The notes beneath the pieces are model-generated. The model worked only from the letters and a program-made list of their open reading frames with translations, made no database searches and was not told the DNA's origin. Below, in pieces: positions 8,726 through 17,189 of a stretch of 64,000 bases of DNA. The stretch is taken from assembly GCF_900108405.1 (NCBI RefSeq), contig NZ_FNXG01000005.1, positions 153,856 to 217,855 of the forward strand, written 5' to 3'. The position numbers and the translations under genes were made by a program. Within the stretch, counting starts at the first letter, position 1; each line of letters opens with the position of its first letter. The DNA is from Paracoccus alkenifer. Its GTDB lineage: Bacteria; Pseudomonadota; Alphaproteobacteria; Rhodobacterales; Rhodobacteraceae.

Positions 8726-9241
8726 TCAGCGCGTCGAGGCAGGCGGAGGCGCGCTGGGGGTCTGGGCGCCGCTGCGGCGCCAGCGTTCGTTTTCGGCCCA
8801 GCTGTCCAGTGACTGCCGGTCGTAGACCCGGTAATAGGCGTTGGCGCCGGCGACGGCCTCCATCACGCGGCGGCGGTTGCGGCCGCGGAACGCCTCGTCC
8901 TCGGCAGAGGTGACCGCGCGGATGTCGGGCTGGATGCCGGCGCGCCCGGCATGGGCCACCAGCGCCGCGTCGGCCGCGCCGATTCCCTGCGCCGCCAGAT
9001 GGCCGGGGTTGCCGCCAAGTGCCGCGATGGCATCGCCCTTGGGGTTCGGGTCGGTGATGTTGCCGCCGCCCGGGGTGGGTGTGGGCAGTTCGGCCAGATC
9101 GGGGGGCATTTCCAGCGTCCTTGTCGGGACGATGGCGAATTCCTCGGGGCCGTCGCCGGATTTGCCCAGATGCATCAGCCGGCCGTCGCCGCCACAGGCG
9201 GCCAGCGTCAGCATGGAAAGAGTCAACAGAACGGCCCGCAT
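8726..9241 (-). CDS. bamF: DUF3035 lipoprotein, BamF-like outer-membrane assembly subunit
   Basis: A 171-residue lipoprotein with signal peptide and lipobox (LTLAAC, Cys near residue 16). It matches DUF3035, the alphaproteobacterial BamF family, whose members associate with the BAM complex that inserts outer-membrane beta-barrels. The segment [11 protein letters not shown] fits the arginine-rich Pal-like motif described for BamF. It sits 30 bases after lspA, which encodes the peptidase that would process its signal peptide, and upstream of two periplasmic M16 peptidases. The BamF assignment rests on family resemblance and gene order. Confidence 0.78.
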   Translation of the reverse strand: MRAVLLTLSMLTLAACGGDGRLMHLGKSGDGPEEFAIVPTRTLEMPPDLAELPTPTPGGGNITDPNPKGDAIAALGGNPGHLAAQGIGAADAALVAHAGRAGIQPDIRAVTSAEDEAFRGRNRRRVMEAVAGANAYYRVYDRQSLDSWAENERWRRSGAQTPSAPPPASTR

Positions 9242-9271
9242 CGCACCACCAGTCAGAGCGTCGCCCCGCTT

Positions 9272-9994
9272 CTAGCGCGTCTTGCGGGCGCCGTCACGGG
9301 TCTTGTCGCCTTTCGGCTTTGTGCCGGGACCGGAACGCGGCTTTCCCGCGGTTTTCCCAGCAGTTTTTGCGGCGGGTTTCCCCGGTTTCGCGTCCGGCCC
9401 CGGCCCCGGCTGCACCACCAGCCCGATCGCGCCGGCAAAGATCGCGATGTCGGCCACGTTGAAGCTGTAGGGGTTGCGCCAGTCGGGCAGCGACATGTTC
9501 AGGAAATCGGCGACCGCCCCATAGACCATGCGGTCGATCACGTTCCCCAGCGCGCCGCCGATCAGCAGCCCCGCCGCGATCTGCGCCAGCCGCCCCGGCC
9601 GCACCCGCACCAGCCACACCGCCACCCAGACGCAGATCACCAGCGCCACGGCGATCAGCACCATGCGCATCACTTCTACATCCGAACTGAACAGCCCGAA
9701 ATTCACCCCCTGGTTCCACGCCATGCGCAGGTTCAGCCACGGGTCGAACACGTCGATCGCCTGCACCTGCCCAAGGTTGAGCAGCTGCACCACGATCCAT
9801 TTGCTCAGCTGGTCCAGCGCCAGCACGGCCACCGCGACCCATGCTGCCCAGCCCAGCCCCGGTTTCGGCGGCGGCGCGGGCGGGGTGCGGCGGCGCCTGG
9901 GCGCCGCGGGCTTGCGGGGCGCGGGTTTGGCCGGGGCAGGGGCCGGGGCTTGGGGCGTCTGGTCCGCCGCAGGGGTGTCTTCGCTGTGGCTCAT
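9272..9994 (-). CDS. lspA: Lipoprotein signal peptidase II, extended at both ends
   Basis: LspA cleaves prolipoprotein signal peptides after lipid attachment, in the inner membrane. The core has four hydrophobic segments, the LALDQLSKW segment, and the aspartate motifs GNVIDR and VADFLN expected for the catalytic pair. The predicted protein is 240 residues, against about 160 typical. It has an N-terminal extension of about 45 residues rich in Pro, Ala and Arg, and a Lys/Gly/Pro-rich basic tail of about 40 residues. The ATG at 9994 overlaps the purH stop by one base (TGATG), so translation is probably coupled. No better internal start is apparent before the first helix. Confidence 0.93.
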   Translation of the reverse strand: MSHSEDTPAADQTPQAPAPAPAKPAPRKPAAPRRRRTPPAPPPKPGLGWAAWVAVAVLALDQLSKWIVVQLLNLGQVQAIDVFDPWLNLRMAWNQGVNFGLFSSDVEVMRMVLIAVALVICVWVAVWLVRVRPGRLAQIAAGLLIGGALGNVIDRMVYGAVADFLNMSLPDWRNPYSFNVADIAIFAGAIGLVVQPGPGPDAKPGKPAAKTAGKTAGKPRSGPGTKPKGDKTRDGARKTR

Positions 9995-11583
9995 CAGTGG
10001 CGAAAGTGGCGCTGTCCGGTAAACACCATGGCAAGGCCAAGCCGGTCGGCCGCCGCGATCACCTCGTCGTCGCGCATCGAGCCGCCGGGCTGGATCACCG
10101 CGCGGGCACCGGCGGCGGCCAGCGCCTCGATCCCGTCGGCAAAGGGGAAGAACGCGTCCGAGGCCACTGCCGCGCCCTCGGTCAGGGGCGCGCTCAGGCC
10201 AAGCGCCTCGGCCATGTCCTCGGATTTGCGGCGGCCGATGCGGGTGGAATCGACCCGGCTCATCTGGCCGGCGCCGATGCCGACGGTGGCAAGGTCGCGG
10301 GCATAGACAATGGCGTTGGATTTCACATGCTTGGCGACGGTCCAGGCGAACATGAGGTCGGCCAGTTCCGCCTCGGTCGGCTGGCGCCGGGTCACGACGC
10401 GCAGGTCGGCGCGGGTCACATGGCCGTTGTCGCGGTCCTGCACCAGAAAGCCGCCCGCCACCTGCCGAAAGGTCAGCCCGCCGGCCCGCGCATCGGGCAG
10501 ACCGCCCGTGGTCAGCAGGCGCAGGTTCTTTTTGGCGGCAAAGACGGCACGGGCGGCGTCGTCGGCGTCGGGGGCGATCACCACCTCGGTGAAGATCTCG
10601 GTGATGGCGCGGGCGGTGGCTTCGTCCAGCGTCCGGTTCAGTGCGATGATCCCGCCAAAGGCCGAGGTGCGGTCGCAGTCGAAAGCCCGGCGATAGGCCG
10701 ATTCGAGCGTGTCCGCCCGGGCCACGCCGCAGGGGTTGGCGTGCTTGATGATCGCGACCGCGGGGCCGTCGGCCGGGGCGAACTCGGCCACCAGCTCGAA
10801 CGCGGCGTCGGTGTCGTTGATGTTGTTGTAGGACAGCTCCTTGCCCTGCCACTGCCGGGCGGTGGCGACGCCGGGGCGGCCTGATCCGTCGGTGTAGAAG
10901 GCCGCCGACTGATGCGGGTTTTCGCCATAGCGCAGCGGTTGCGCGAGGGTTCCGGCAAAGGCGCGGCGGCGGGGCGTGGTCTCGCCGATGGCGCCGGCCA
11001 TCCAGCTGCTGACCGCGGCGTCATAGGCGGCGGTGCGGGCATAGGCCGCCTGCGCCATGCGCTGGCGGAAGGGCAGCGAGGTCGCGCCGTCGCCCGCGTC
11101 CAGTTCCGCCAGCAGCGCGGCATAGTCCTGCACGTCGACGATGGTGGTCACATAGGCGTGGTTCTTGGCCGCGGCACGGATCATCGCCGGGCCGCCGATG
11201 TCGATGTTTTCGACGCAGTCGTCATAGGCGGCGCCCTTGGCCACCGTCGTCTCGAACGGATACAGGTTCACCGCCAGCAGGTCGATGGCGCCGATGCCGT
11301 GGGTCTCCATCGCGGCGCGGTGGTCTTGGTTGTCGCGCAGCGCCAGCAGCCCGCCGTGCACCGCCGGGTGCAGCGTCTTGACACGGCCGTCCATCATCTC
11401 GGGGAAACCGGTGATCTCGGCCACGTCGCGCACCGTCAGCCCGGCCTCGCGCAAAGCCTTGGCGGTGCCGCCGGTGGACAGCAGCTCGACCCCGCGGGCG
11501 GCCAGAGCGCGGGCGAAATCGACCAGCCCTTCCTTGTCAGACACGGAAATCAGCGCGCGGCGCAGCGGGATGCGGTCGGTCAT
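9994..11583 (-). CDS. purH: Bifunctional purine biosynthesis protein PurH
   Basis: PurH carries out the last two steps of IMP synthesis: AICAR formyltransferase and IMP cyclohydrolase. The 529-residue length is the family norm. The N-terminal MGS-like cyclohydrolase domain shows [20 protein letters not shown] and [15 protein letters not shown]. The C-terminal transformylase shows KHANPCGVA and [15 protein letters not shown]. The ATG at 11583 gives the canonical N-terminus; the frame is open about 260 codons upstream, but that region overlaps the divergent pseudouridine synthase gene. It is coupled to lspA downstream. Confidence 0.98.
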   Translation of the reverse strand: MTDRIPLRRALISVSDKEGLVDFARALAARGVELLSTGGTAKALREAGLTVRDVAEITGFPEMMDGRVKTLHPAVHGGLLALRDNQDHRAAMETHGIGAIDLLAVNLYPFETTVAKGAAYDDCVENIDIGGPAMIRAAAKNHAYVTTIVDVQDYAALLAELDAGDGATSLPFRQRMAQAAYARTAAYDAAVSSWMAGAIGETTPRRRAFAGTLAQPLRYGENPHQSAAFYTDGSGRPGVATARQWQGKELSYNNINDTDAAFELVAEFAPADGPAVAIIKHANPCGVARADTLESAYRRAFDCDRTSAFGGIIALNRTLDEATARAITEIFTEVVIAPDADDAARAVFAAKKNLRLLTTGGLPDARAGGLTFRQVAGGFLVQDRDNGHVTRADLRVVTRRQPTEAELADLMFAWTVAKHVKSNAIVYARDLATVGIGAGQMSRVDSTRIGRRKSEDMAEALGLSAPLTEGAAVASDAFFPFADGIEALAAAGARAVIQPGGSMRDDEVIAAADRLGLAMVFTGQRHFRH

Positions 11584-11700
11584 GGCGGGCCTTCGGATGG
11601 CGGTTCGGTTGCGCCGTTTCCTAGCGGCTGCACCGCCGACAGTCCAGCGCGGCGCCGTCCGGGGCTGGCGGTGCGGGCGCCGGCCCGCTAATTGCGCCCC

Positions 11701-12348
11701 ATGAGCTTTGTCTATCATCCGACCGCCGAACAGCCGCGCCTGATCCACGACGACGACCAGATCCTGGTGGTGGAAAAACCCGCCGGGCTGCTGTCGGTGC
11801 CGGGTCGCGGGGAAGATCGCGCCGACTGCCTGATCGCCCGGCTGCGGCTGGCGTTCCCGACCGTGCTGCTGGTGCATCGGCTGGATCTGGATACCTCGGG
11901 GGTGATGGTGTTCGCGCTGACACCGCACGCGCAGAAACACCTGGGCCAGCAGTTCGAGCGGCGGCAGGTCAAGAAAGCCTATGTGGCGCGGGTCCGGGGG
12001 CGGCTGGCGCCCGCGACCGGGCGGGTGGACCTGCCGCTGATCGTGGACTGGCCGAACCGCCCGCGGCAAAAGGTGGATCACGATCAGGGCCGCCCGGCGC
12101 AGACCGACTGGCGGGTGATCCGCGCAGGCGACGATGAAACCCGCGTGCGGCTGTTCCCGCTGACCGGGCGCAGCCACCAGCTGCGGGTGCATATGGCCAG
12201 CCTCGGCCACCCGATCCTGGGCGATACGCTGTATGCGACCGGCGCGGCCGCTGATCATCCGCGGCTGATGCTGCACGCCGAATCGCTGCGCCTGCGCCAC
12301 CCCGACAGCAACGTGATGCACGGTTTCACCGCCAAGCCGCCGTTCTAG
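11701..12348 (+). CDS. RluA family RNA pseudouridine synthase
   Basis: A 215-residue pseudouridine synthase of the RluA family, which converts uridine to pseudouridine in rRNA and/or tRNA. The catalytic motif HRLDLDTSG is present near residue 61, and [20 protein letters not shown] in the C-terminal half. There is no S4 domain, and the compact length resembles RluA itself (23S U746/tRNA U32), although the exact target cannot be read. The ATG at 11701 is used; a TTG three codons earlier is possible, and neither has a clear ribosome site. It is divergent from purH. Confidence 0.9.
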   Translation: MSFVYHPTAEQPRLIHDDDQILVVEKPAGLLSVPGRGEDRADCLIARLRLAFPTVLLVHRLDLDTSGVMVFALTPHAQKHLGQQFERRQVKKAYVARVRGRLAPATGRVDLPLIVDWPNRPRQKVDHDQGRPAQTDWRVIRAGDDETRVRLFPLTGRSHQLRVHMASLGHPILGDTLYATGAAADHPRLMLHAESLRLRHPDSNVMHGFTAKPPF

Positions 12349-12409
12349 GCCGCCCGCAGGGATCGTTTCGGCGCCGCGCACGTTGGGCCGCCGTCAAGGA
12401 GAGATCACC

Positions 12410-12955
12410 ATGCGTATCCGCCATCTCGCGGCCGCTCTGGCCGCTGTTGCCGCGCTGTCCGCCTGCGCCCGGGCCGTCATGACCCGCGTCCCCCGCGGCA
12501 TCACCCCGGTCGAGGGGTTTCAGGCCGACCGCTACATGGGCCGCTGGTATGAAATCGCCCGGCTGGACCACCGGTTCGAGCGCGGCATGACCGACGTCAC
12601 CGCCGAATACCGGCTTGAACAGGACGGCACGGTGCAGGTGGTCAACAGCGGGCTGCGCAAGGGCCAGCGCCGGTCGGCCCGCGCCACGGCGCGGTTCCGG
12701 GGCGATCCCTCGGTCGCCAGCCTCGCGGTCACGTTTTTCCCCGGGTTTCCCGGCGGCTATCATGTATTCGCGCTGGATCAGGATTACCGCTGGGCGCTGG
12801 TCTCAGGGCCGGACCGCGGCTATCTGTGGATCCTCGCCCGCGACCCCGAGATCGAGCCGGGGCTTTACCGCGAACTGGTCGGAATCGCGCGGGATCGCGG
12901 CTTTCCGGTGGACCGGCTGATCCGGGTCAGGCACGGCGATGCGCCTGACCCCTGA
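12410..12955 (+). CDS. Lipocalin family lipoprotein (Blc-like)
   Basis: A 181-residue predicted lipoprotein with signal peptide and lipobox (LSAC, Cys near residue 19). It belongs to the bacterial lipocalins (Blc), beta-barrel proteins that bind fatty acids or lysophospholipids at the outer membrane. The family signature YMGRWYEIARLDHRFERGM is at about residues 43-61, with DYRWALVSGPDRGYLWILAR later. The start follows AAGGAGAGATCACC at ideal spacing. It lies 61 bases after the pseudouridine synthase gene, and its end faces hslU with a 26-base gap. Confidence 0.9.
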   Translation: MRIRHLAAALAAVAALSACARAVMTRVPRGITPVEGFQADRYMGRWYEIARLDHRFERGMTDVTAEYRLEQDGTVQVVNSGLRKGQRRSARATARFRGDPSVASLAVTFFPGFPGGYHVFALDQDYRWALVSGPDRGYLWILARDPEIEPGLYRELVGIARDRGFPVDRLIRVRHGDAPDP

Positions 12956-12981
12956 CCCGCACCCGCCCCCTGACGCGCCCC

Positions 12982-14280
12982 CTAAAGCACATAACGCGAC
13001 AGATCGGCCGAGCGCGCGAGGTCGCCCAGCTGCGATTCGACGAAAGCGCCGTCCACCACCACCCGCTCGCCCCGGCGGTCGGGGGCGGTAAAGGACAGAT
13101 CCTCGAACACCCGCTCGATCACCGTGTAAAGCCGGCGCGCGCCGATGTTTTCCACGCTGCCGTTCACCTCGGCGGCGATGCGGGCCAGGGCGGCGATGCC
13201 GTCCTCGGTAAAGCTGACCTCGACGCCCTCGGTCCGCATCAGCTCGGCATATTGCAGGGTCAGGGCGTTGTCGGTTTCGGTCAGGATGCGGATGAAGTCT
13301 GCCTCGGTCAGGGCCCGCAGCTCGACCCGGATCGGCAGGCGGCCCTGCAATTCGGGCAGCAGGTCGCTGGGCTTGGCGATGTGGAACGCCCCCGAGGCGA
13401 TGAACAGGATGTGATCGGTGCGCACGGGGCCGTATTTCGTGGAAACCGTGGTGCCCTCGATCAGCGGCAGCAGGTCGCGCTGCACGCCCTCGCGCGAGAT
13501 CTCGCCGCCGCGCGAATCGCTGCGGGCGCAGACCTTGTCGATCTCGTCGATAAAGACGATGCCCGATTGCTGCACCGATTCCAGCGCCGCGGCCTTGATC
13601 TGTTCGTCGTCCAGCAGCTTGTCGGCCTCTTCCGCGATCAGCAGGTCATAGGATTGCGCCACCGTGACCTTGCGCCGCACCCGGCGGCCGCCGAACGCCT
13701 TCATCAGCGCCGACAGGTCCATCATCTGCCCCATGCCGGGCTGGCCTGGAATCTCCATCCCCAAGGGGGATGAGCTGTCGTTCAGCTCCAGCTCGATCAC
13801 CGTGTCGTCCAGCTCGCCGCGCTTGAGCTTGCCGCGAAACAGCTCGCGCGTCTGCTCGCGCGCACCCTCGCCGGCCAAGGCGGCGATCACCCGGTCCTCG
13901 GCGGCGGCGCGGGCGCGCGCGGTCACCTGCTCGCGCATCCGCTGGCGGGTCTCGACCATGGCGGCGTCGGCCAGGTCGCGGATGATCTGTTCCACGTCGC
14001 GGCCGACATAGCCGACCTCGGTGAACTTGGTGGCCTCGACCTTGACGAAAGGGGCGTGGGCCAGCTTCGCCAGCCGCCGGCTGATCTCGGTCTTGCCGAC
14101 GCCGGTGGGGCCGATCATCAGGATGTTCTTGGGATAAACCTCGTCGCGCAGCTCGTCGGACAGCTGCTGGCGGCGCCAGCGGTTGCGCATCGCCACCGCG
14201 ACCGCGCGCTTGGCATCGGCCTGCCCGATGATGAAGCGGTCAAGCTCGGCGGTGATCTGGCGGGGGGTCAGGTCGGTCAT
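12982..14280 (-). CDS. hslU: ATP-dependent protease ATPase subunit HslU
   Basis: HslU is the AAA+ unfoldase of the HslUV (ClpQY) protease. The 432 residues contain the N-terminal signature [20 protein letters not shown], Walker [10 protein letters not shown], Walker [10 protein letters not shown], the inserted I-domain, and a C-terminal end [11 protein letters not shown] that would dock into HslV. The start MTDLTPRQI was chosen over one ten codons upstream because it matches the family N-terminus. The hslV gene lies upstream on the same strand, separated by 79 bases that contain a strong hairpin. Confidence 0.97.
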   Translation of the reverse strand: MTDLTPRQITAELDRFIIGQADAKRAVAVAMRNRWRRQQLSDELRDEVYPKNILMIGPTGVGKTEISRRLAKLAHAPFVKVEATKFTEVGYVGRDVEQIIRDLADAAMVETRQRMREQVTARARAAAEDRVIAALAGEGAREQTRELFRGKLKRGELDDTVIELELNDSSSPLGMEIPGQPGMGQMMDLSALMKAFGGRRVRRKVTVAQSYDLLIAEEADKLLDDEQIKAAALESVQQSGIVFIDEIDKVCARSDSRGGEISREGVQRDLLPLIEGTTVSTKYGPVRTDHILFIASGAFHIAKPSDLLPELQGRLPIRVELRALTEADFIRILTETDNALTLQYAELMRTEGVEVSFTEDGIAALARIAAEVNGSVENIGARRLYTVIERVFEDLSFTAPDRRGERVVVDGAFVESQLGDLARSADLSRYVL

Positions 14281-14310
14281 GGGCCGCAGGCTCCGTTCGT
14301 TCTTCATCAT

Positions 14311-14343
14311 GAAAATATCCCGGGGTCCGGGGCAGCGCCCCGG
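14311..14343 (-). repeat. GC hairpin with ATATTTTC tail between hslV and hslU
   Basis: Perfect 7-bp arms CCGGGGC (14327-14333) and GCCCCGG (14337-14343) around the loop AGC. On the minus strand the hairpin is followed shortly by GGGATATTTTC, like a terminator tail. The flank AAAATATCCCGGGG matches the family A intergenic repeats. It would attenuate hslV transcription before hslU, although hslU needs to be expressed with it. Confidence 0.55.
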
Positions 14344-14359
14344 TCCGGCGGCGCCGTCA

Positions 14360-14917
14360 TCAGGCGCCGATCCGTTCCACGGTCAGGTTGCCGTTGGTAT
14401 AGACGCAGATCTCGGCGGCGATCGCCATGGCGCGGCGGGCAATGGCCTCGGCGTCCAGATCGCCGTCCATCAGCGCCCGCGCCGCCGCCAGGGCGTAGTT
14501 CCCGCCCGAGCCGATGGCCGCCACATCATGTTCGGGTTCCAGCACGTCGCCGGCGCCGGTGACGACGTAAAGCTGGGCGCCGTCGGTGACGATCAGCATC
14601 GCCTCAAGGTTGCGCAGGTATTTGTCGGTGCGCCAGTCCTTGGCCAGTTCGACACAGGCGCGCTGCAACTGCCCGGGCGCGGATTCCAGCTTTTTCTCAA
14701 GCCGCTCCAGCAGGGTAAAGGCATCGGCGGTCGAGCCGGCAAACCCCACCACCACGTCGCGCCCGCCCGGCGACAGGCGGCGGACCTTGCGGGCGGTCGC
14801 CTTCATCACGGTCTGGCCGACACTGACCTGCCCGTCGCCGGCCACCACCACCTCGGCCCCGCGGCGCACCGCAAGGATGGTGGTGCCGTGCCAACCGGGG
14901 AAACGCTCGTCGCTCAT
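14360..14917 (-). CDS. hslV: ATP-dependent protease peptidase subunit HslV
   Basis: HslV is the proteasome-like threonine protease of HslUV; 185 residues. The mature N-terminus would be Thr12 in [11 protein letters not shown] after removal of an 11-residue leader ([11 protein letters not shown]), a length seen in alphaproteobacterial HslV. Further family segments are [17 protein letters not shown] and [17 protein letters not shown]. The gene is divergent from the capsule-like gene at 15001 and precedes hslU on the same strand. Confidence 0.97.
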   Translation of the reverse strand: MSDERFPGWHGTTILAVRRGAEVVVAGDGQVSVGQTVMKATARKVRRLSPGGRDVVVGFAGSTADAFTLLERLEKKLESAPGQLQRACVELAKDWRTDKYLRNLEAMLIVTDGAQLYVVTGAGDVLEPEHDVAAIGSGGNYALAAARALMDGDLDAEAIARRAMAIAAEICVYTNGNLTVERIGA

Positions 14918-15000
14918 CTCGTCCTCGTCCGTTGTCGCGCCATCAGATATGGGCGCGTGGCCGCTTTCGCAACGCGGGCGCGCGGATTATGGCTGGGCCC

Positions 15001-15903
15001 ATGGAACCCACCCCGACCCTGCGCGTCCACCTGCACGGGCAGATGCTGGCCTCGGCCCGCGCCGGCAGGTTTCCGGCGATGGCGGTGCTGGCGGATACGG
15101 TGCGCGCGCAGGGCTGGCGGGTGGCGTTCGAGCCTGCGTCGGCCGCCCCCGACCCCGAGCCGCCGCCGGGCGATTATGCGCTGCTTTACATGCGGCGGCC
15201 GCTGCACCCGCGCTGCCTGACGCTGCGCCGCGCCTATCACTATCCGTTCTGGAGCATCGAGCCGGTGGCCGAGCGCTGGCGCTTTGCCGTCGCCCTTGCC
15301 GCGTTCGACCCGGGCAGCGTGGACCCGGCCCGCGCCGCCGCCTTTGTCCAGCGCCTGCGCCAGCGGGTGCTGCCCGGCCCGCCGCCCACCCGCGGCGACC
15401 ATGTGCTGGTGCCCCTTCAGGGCCATATCCGCCGCGCCCGGTCGTTCCAGACCGCCAGCCCTGTCGAGATGCTGGATGCCGCCTGCCGCGTCAGCGACCG
15501 CCCGGTCGTGGCCACGCTGCACCCGTCCGAGCATTATGACCACGCCGACCACCAGGCGCTGGCACAGTTGCAGCGCCGCCACCCGAACCTGACCATCGGC
15601 GGCGACACCATGGCGCTGCTGCGCGACTGCGCATTCGTGGTGGCGCAGAACAGCGCGGTGGCGTTCGATGGGCTGATTCTGGACAAGCCGGTGGTGCTGT
15701 TCGCGCAGATCGACTTTCACCACCCCTGCCTGAACGTGGCGGACCTCGGCGCCCAGACCGCGCTTGCCGCCGCCGCGACTGCCCGGCCCGACCACGCGCC
15801 CTATCTGTGGTGGTTTCTCAAGCAGCGCGCCATCGACGCGCAGGCGCCGGATGCGGGGGCGCGGATGCTGGCGGCGATGCGGCGCGGCGGCTGGCCGATC
15901 TGA
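15001..15903 (+). CDS. Capsular polysaccharide biosynthesis-like protein
   Basis: A 300-residue protein without signal peptide or membrane helices. Its second half resembles the capsule-synthesis family of KpsC/KpsS-like glycosyltransferases: GDHVLVPLQGHIRRARSF, VVATLHPSEHYDHAD, FVVAQNSAVAFDGLILDKPV and the ending VLFAQIDFHHP. These recall the conserved HP, NS and DGLI-like motifs of that fold. No capsule export genes are adjacent, so the role is unclear. The start could be the ATG at 14989 or at 15001; neither has a ribosome site, and the 83-base gap to hslV may give a very short leader. Confidence 0.6.
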   Translation: MEPTPTLRVHLHGQMLASARAGRFPAMAVLADTVRAQGWRVAFEPASAAPDPEPPPGDYALLYMRRPLHPRCLTLRRAYHYPFWSIEPVAERWRFAVALAAFDPGSVDPARAAAFVQRLRQRVLPGPPPTRGDHVLVPLQGHIRRARSFQTASPVEMLDAACRVSDRPVVATLHPSEHYDHADHQALAQLQRRHPNLTIGGDTMALLRDCAFVVAQNSAVAFDGLILDKPVVLFAQIDFHHPCLNVADLGAQTALAAAATARPDHAPYLWWFLKQRAIDAQAPDAGARMLAAMRRGGWPI

Positions 15904-15971
15904 GCCTTCGGGGCTTGCGCCCGCCCGCCCGCTTGCCGCAGTTTCGGCCGGAATCGGGCAAGGGGCGGGTC

Positions 15972-17189
15972 ATGTCGGAACATGTGGTCATCATCGGCGC
16001 GGGGCAGGGCGGCTTGCAGGTCGTGGCCAGCCTGCGGCAGGACGGGTTCGCGGGGCGCATCACCCTGATCGGGGACGAGCCGGGCCTGCCCTACCAGCGC
16101 CCGCCGCTGAGCAAGGGCTACATGGCCGATGGCGACGCCAGCCGGCTGGCGCTGAAACCGCAGGGGTTCTTTGAAACCGAGGGTGTGGATTACCGCCCCG
16201 AAACCACCGCCGCCCGGATCGACCTTGCCGCCGGCCGGGTCGTGCTGGCGGGGGGCGAGGCGCTGGGCTTTGACCGGCTGGTGCTGGCCACCGGCGCGCG
16301 CAACATCCGCCCGCCGCTGCCCGGGATCGAGCTGCCGGGGGTGCATCTGCTGCGCGGGCTGGCGGATGCGGCGGCGCTGCGGGATGCCATGGCGGGTGCA
16401 CGGCGGGCGGTGGTGATCGGCGGCGGCTTCATCGGGCTTGAGTTCGCGGCCGTCGCCGCCGCGGCGGGTGTCGAGGTCACGGTGATCGAGGCCGCCCCCC
16501 GCCTGATGGCGCGCGCGGTGACGCCGCCGACCTCGGCGCGGTTTCTTGATTTCCACCGCGGCGCGGGGGTCGATGTGCGTCTGGGCGCGCTGGGCGCCGC
16601 GATCCTTGGTGACGAAAGCGCCAGCGGCGTGGCGCTGGCCGACGGCCACACCATCCCCGCCGATCTGGTGCTGGTCGCGGTGGGCGTGCGCCCGAATGTC
16701 GAGCTGGCGCAGGACGCAGGGCTTGCGGTCGCCGACGGCATCACCGTGGACGGGCATCTGCGGACCAGTGACCCGAGGGTCTTTGCCATCGGCGATTGCG
16801 CGAATTTCCCGCTGGGCGGGCGGCACGTCCGGCTGGAATCGGTGCAGGCCGCCGCCGACCACGCCCGCCATGTCGCGCGCACCATCGCGGGGGCCGAGCA
16901 GCCCCCTTATGACGCGCTGCCGTGGTTCTGGTCCGATCAGGGGCCATTGAAGTTGCAGATCGCCGGGCTTTCGGCCGGCTGGGATGCGACCCACCCCTTG
17001 CAGGACGCCACCGGCGCCACCGACACGGTGCTGGTGTTTCGCGAGGACCGGCTGATCGCGGTCGAGACGGTCAATCAGGCCGGCCGCCACATGGCCGCGC
17101 GCCGCCTGCTGGCGCAGCCCGGCGGCATTACCCGCGACACGCTGGCCGCCCATGACCATGACCTGCGCGCGGCACTGGCGGCGCGTTAA
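15972..17189 (+). CDS. FAD/NAD(P)-dependent ferredoxin reductase-like oxidoreductase
   Basis: A 405-residue flavoprotein of the rubredoxin/ferredoxin reductase family (putidaredoxin and rhodocoxin reductase type), which transfers electrons from NAD(P)H to a small iron-sulfur protein. It has the FAD dinucleotide motif VVIIGAGQGGLQVV at the N-terminus, PYQRPPLSKGY, the NAD-binding VVIGGGFIGLEFAAVAA near residue 150, and the FAD motif VFAIGDCANFP near 275. The reductase C-terminal segment WFWSDQGPLKLQIAGL is also present. A good AGGGG site precedes the ATG. No ferredoxin or P450 gene is next to it, so the partner is unknown. Its TAA overlaps the stop of the convergent gene. Confidence 0.88.
   Translation: MSEHVVIIGAGQGGLQVVASLRQDGFAGRITLIGDEPGLPYQRPPLSKGYMADGDASRLALKPQGFFETEGVDYRPETTAARIDLAAGRVVLAGGEALGFDRLVLATGARNIRPPLPGIELPGVHLLRGLADAAALRDAMAGARRAVVIGGGFIGLEFAAVAAAAGVEVTVIEAAPRLMARAVTPPTSARFLDFHRGAGVDVRLGALGAAILGDESASGVALADGHTIPADLVLVAVGVRPNVELAQDAGLAVADGITVDGHLRTSDPRVFAIGDCANFPLGGRHVRLESVQAAADHARHVARTIAGAEQPPYDALPWFWSDQGPLKLQIAGLSAGWDATHPLQDATGATDTVLVFREDRLIAVETVNQAGRHMAARRLLAQPGGITRDTLAAHDHDLRAALAAR

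Noticed and set aside
9994..10852. Extension of lspA through purH
   Set aside because: The frame is open upstream but only inside purH; the ATG at 9994 couples to the purH stop and precedes the first LspA helix.
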